Notes under the pieces: generated by a model
Seen by the model: only the letters and a program-made list of their open reading frames with translations
Databases searched by the model: none
Told to the model about the DNA's origin: nothing
Made by a program: the position numbers and the translations under genes
Origin: Prorocentrum cordatum
Lineage: Eukaryota; Sar; Dinophyceae; Prorocentrales; Prorocentraceae
Assembly: GCA_963575745.1 (NCBI GenBank)
Contig: CAUYUJ010014320.1
Coordinates: forward strand, 124,001 to 188,000
DNA: 64,000 nt
Reading direction: 5' to 3'
In this document: piece by piece, positions 63,436 through 64,000 of the stretch
Numbering within the stretch: position 1 is the stretch's first letter
How the letters are laid out: each line of letters opens with the position of its first letter

Positions 63436-63551
63436 GGGGGGGGGCGCCTGCACCCGGCTGTTCAGAGGAGCCTGGCCTCCCCCCTGGGAGGCTCTCCCCT
63501 GGAGCGCGCGACCGCGAGCGCACGGCCGTGCAGCAGCTACGGCCAGGAGCT

Positions 63552-63553
<2 letters not shown>

Positions 63554-63628
<75 letters not shown>

Positions 63629-63640
63629 CACGCACGCACA

Positions 63641-63724
<84 letters not shown>

Positions 63725-63780
63725 CACACATATACACACACACGCACACGCACACACGCACACACACACACACACACACA

Positions 63781-63819
<39 letters not shown>

Positions 63820-63832
63820 GCGCGCAGCACAC
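63554..63832. repeat. CA dinucleotide and ACGC tetranucleotide microsatellite
   Basis: (CA)n, then (ACGC)n for about 130 bp, then mixed CA/ACGC. Cys-Val-Arg-Ala frames on the minus strand are artefacts. Confidence 0.98.
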
Positions 63833-64000
63833 AGGATCTCAGAAGTCGTGCAGCTTCGAGGTCTCGCCATCCGATGGCTTCTCCGTCTCGGAAGGTTCTC
63901 GCCGCAGCGTGGGCCTCGTTTTCAGATCGGCGCTTTGCTCCCGTCGTTCCGAATGGCAATCTCGCCCCAGCTCGGATCACTGCTCTGGATCAGAATCCTC

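Noticed and set aside
61712-63870. Pro/Ser/Leu- and Cys/Val/Arg-rich minus-strand frames of 447 and 587 codons
   Set aside because: They are translations of GAG, GTT and ACGC microsatellites.
1-64000. tRNA or rRNA genes
   Set aside because: I looked for T-arm GGTTCGA-type motifs with matching acceptor ends and for rRNA-like blocks and found none that folded convincingly. A covariance-model search would be needed to be sure.

Overview
This window looks like nuclear DNA of a dinoflagellate. That is an inference from three things: high GC with very long purine/pyrimidine triplet arrays, a Ty1/copia retrotransposon and LINE relics of the kind that crowd dinoflagellate genomes, and a single ordinary eukaryotic gene opened by an intron of nearly 6 kb. 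I cannot name the species. Coding density is very low. Most long open frames here are translations of microsatellites or minisatellites and are not genes.

Layout. 1-1.9 kb: a small inverted-end element and a CAT array. 1.9-8.4 kb: a complete two-exon 14-3-3 gene (+ strand) with a GT-AG intron of 5,798 bp filled with tandem repeats. 8.4-19.5 kb: non-coding sequence with several minisatellites, a second copy of the 1 kb element grown by a TAGCA satellite, and a 113-bp hairpin element. 19.5-29.3 kb: decayed LINE retrotransposons, namely a C-terminal scrap on + and two RT-bearing copies on -, one with a recognisable RNase H. 29.3-31.8 kb: GAG, ACG and CTC arrays.

31.8-40.95 kb: a nearly intact Ty1/copia element on the - strand. 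It has 148-bp LTRs differing at two bases, a primer-binding site, a gag ORF with a zinc knuckle and the start of a protease, and a 2,174-codon pol ORF in the +1 frame. Between protease and integrase, pol carries a domain resembling cytosine-5 DNA methyltransferases. The element sits inside a CTC array.

41-50 kb: repeat-rich DNA with two copies of an inverted-repeat element built on CTTCTGAGAAG palindromes (the second lies at 53.1 kb), two copies of a TCGGGCATGCC-ended MITE, and a weak ORF candidate made of 153-bp repeats. 50.6-54.0 kb: a decayed LINE on +, interrupted by the palindromic element with a visible 6-bp target duplication. 55-59.7 kb: a third hairpin-element copy, higher-order repeats of a 41-bp unit, and a ~680-bp AT-rich fold-back element. 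60.4-61.8 kb: a broken ISXO2/IS1595-like DDE transposase. 61.8-64 kb: GTT, GAG and CA/ACGC microsatellites.

The 14-3-3 gene is the only host gene I can defend. The rest is a record of mobile elements and tandem-repeat expansion. The most interesting items are the methyltransferase-like domain and protease-site frameshift of the copia element, and five short inverted-repeat families that can be defined from this window alone.
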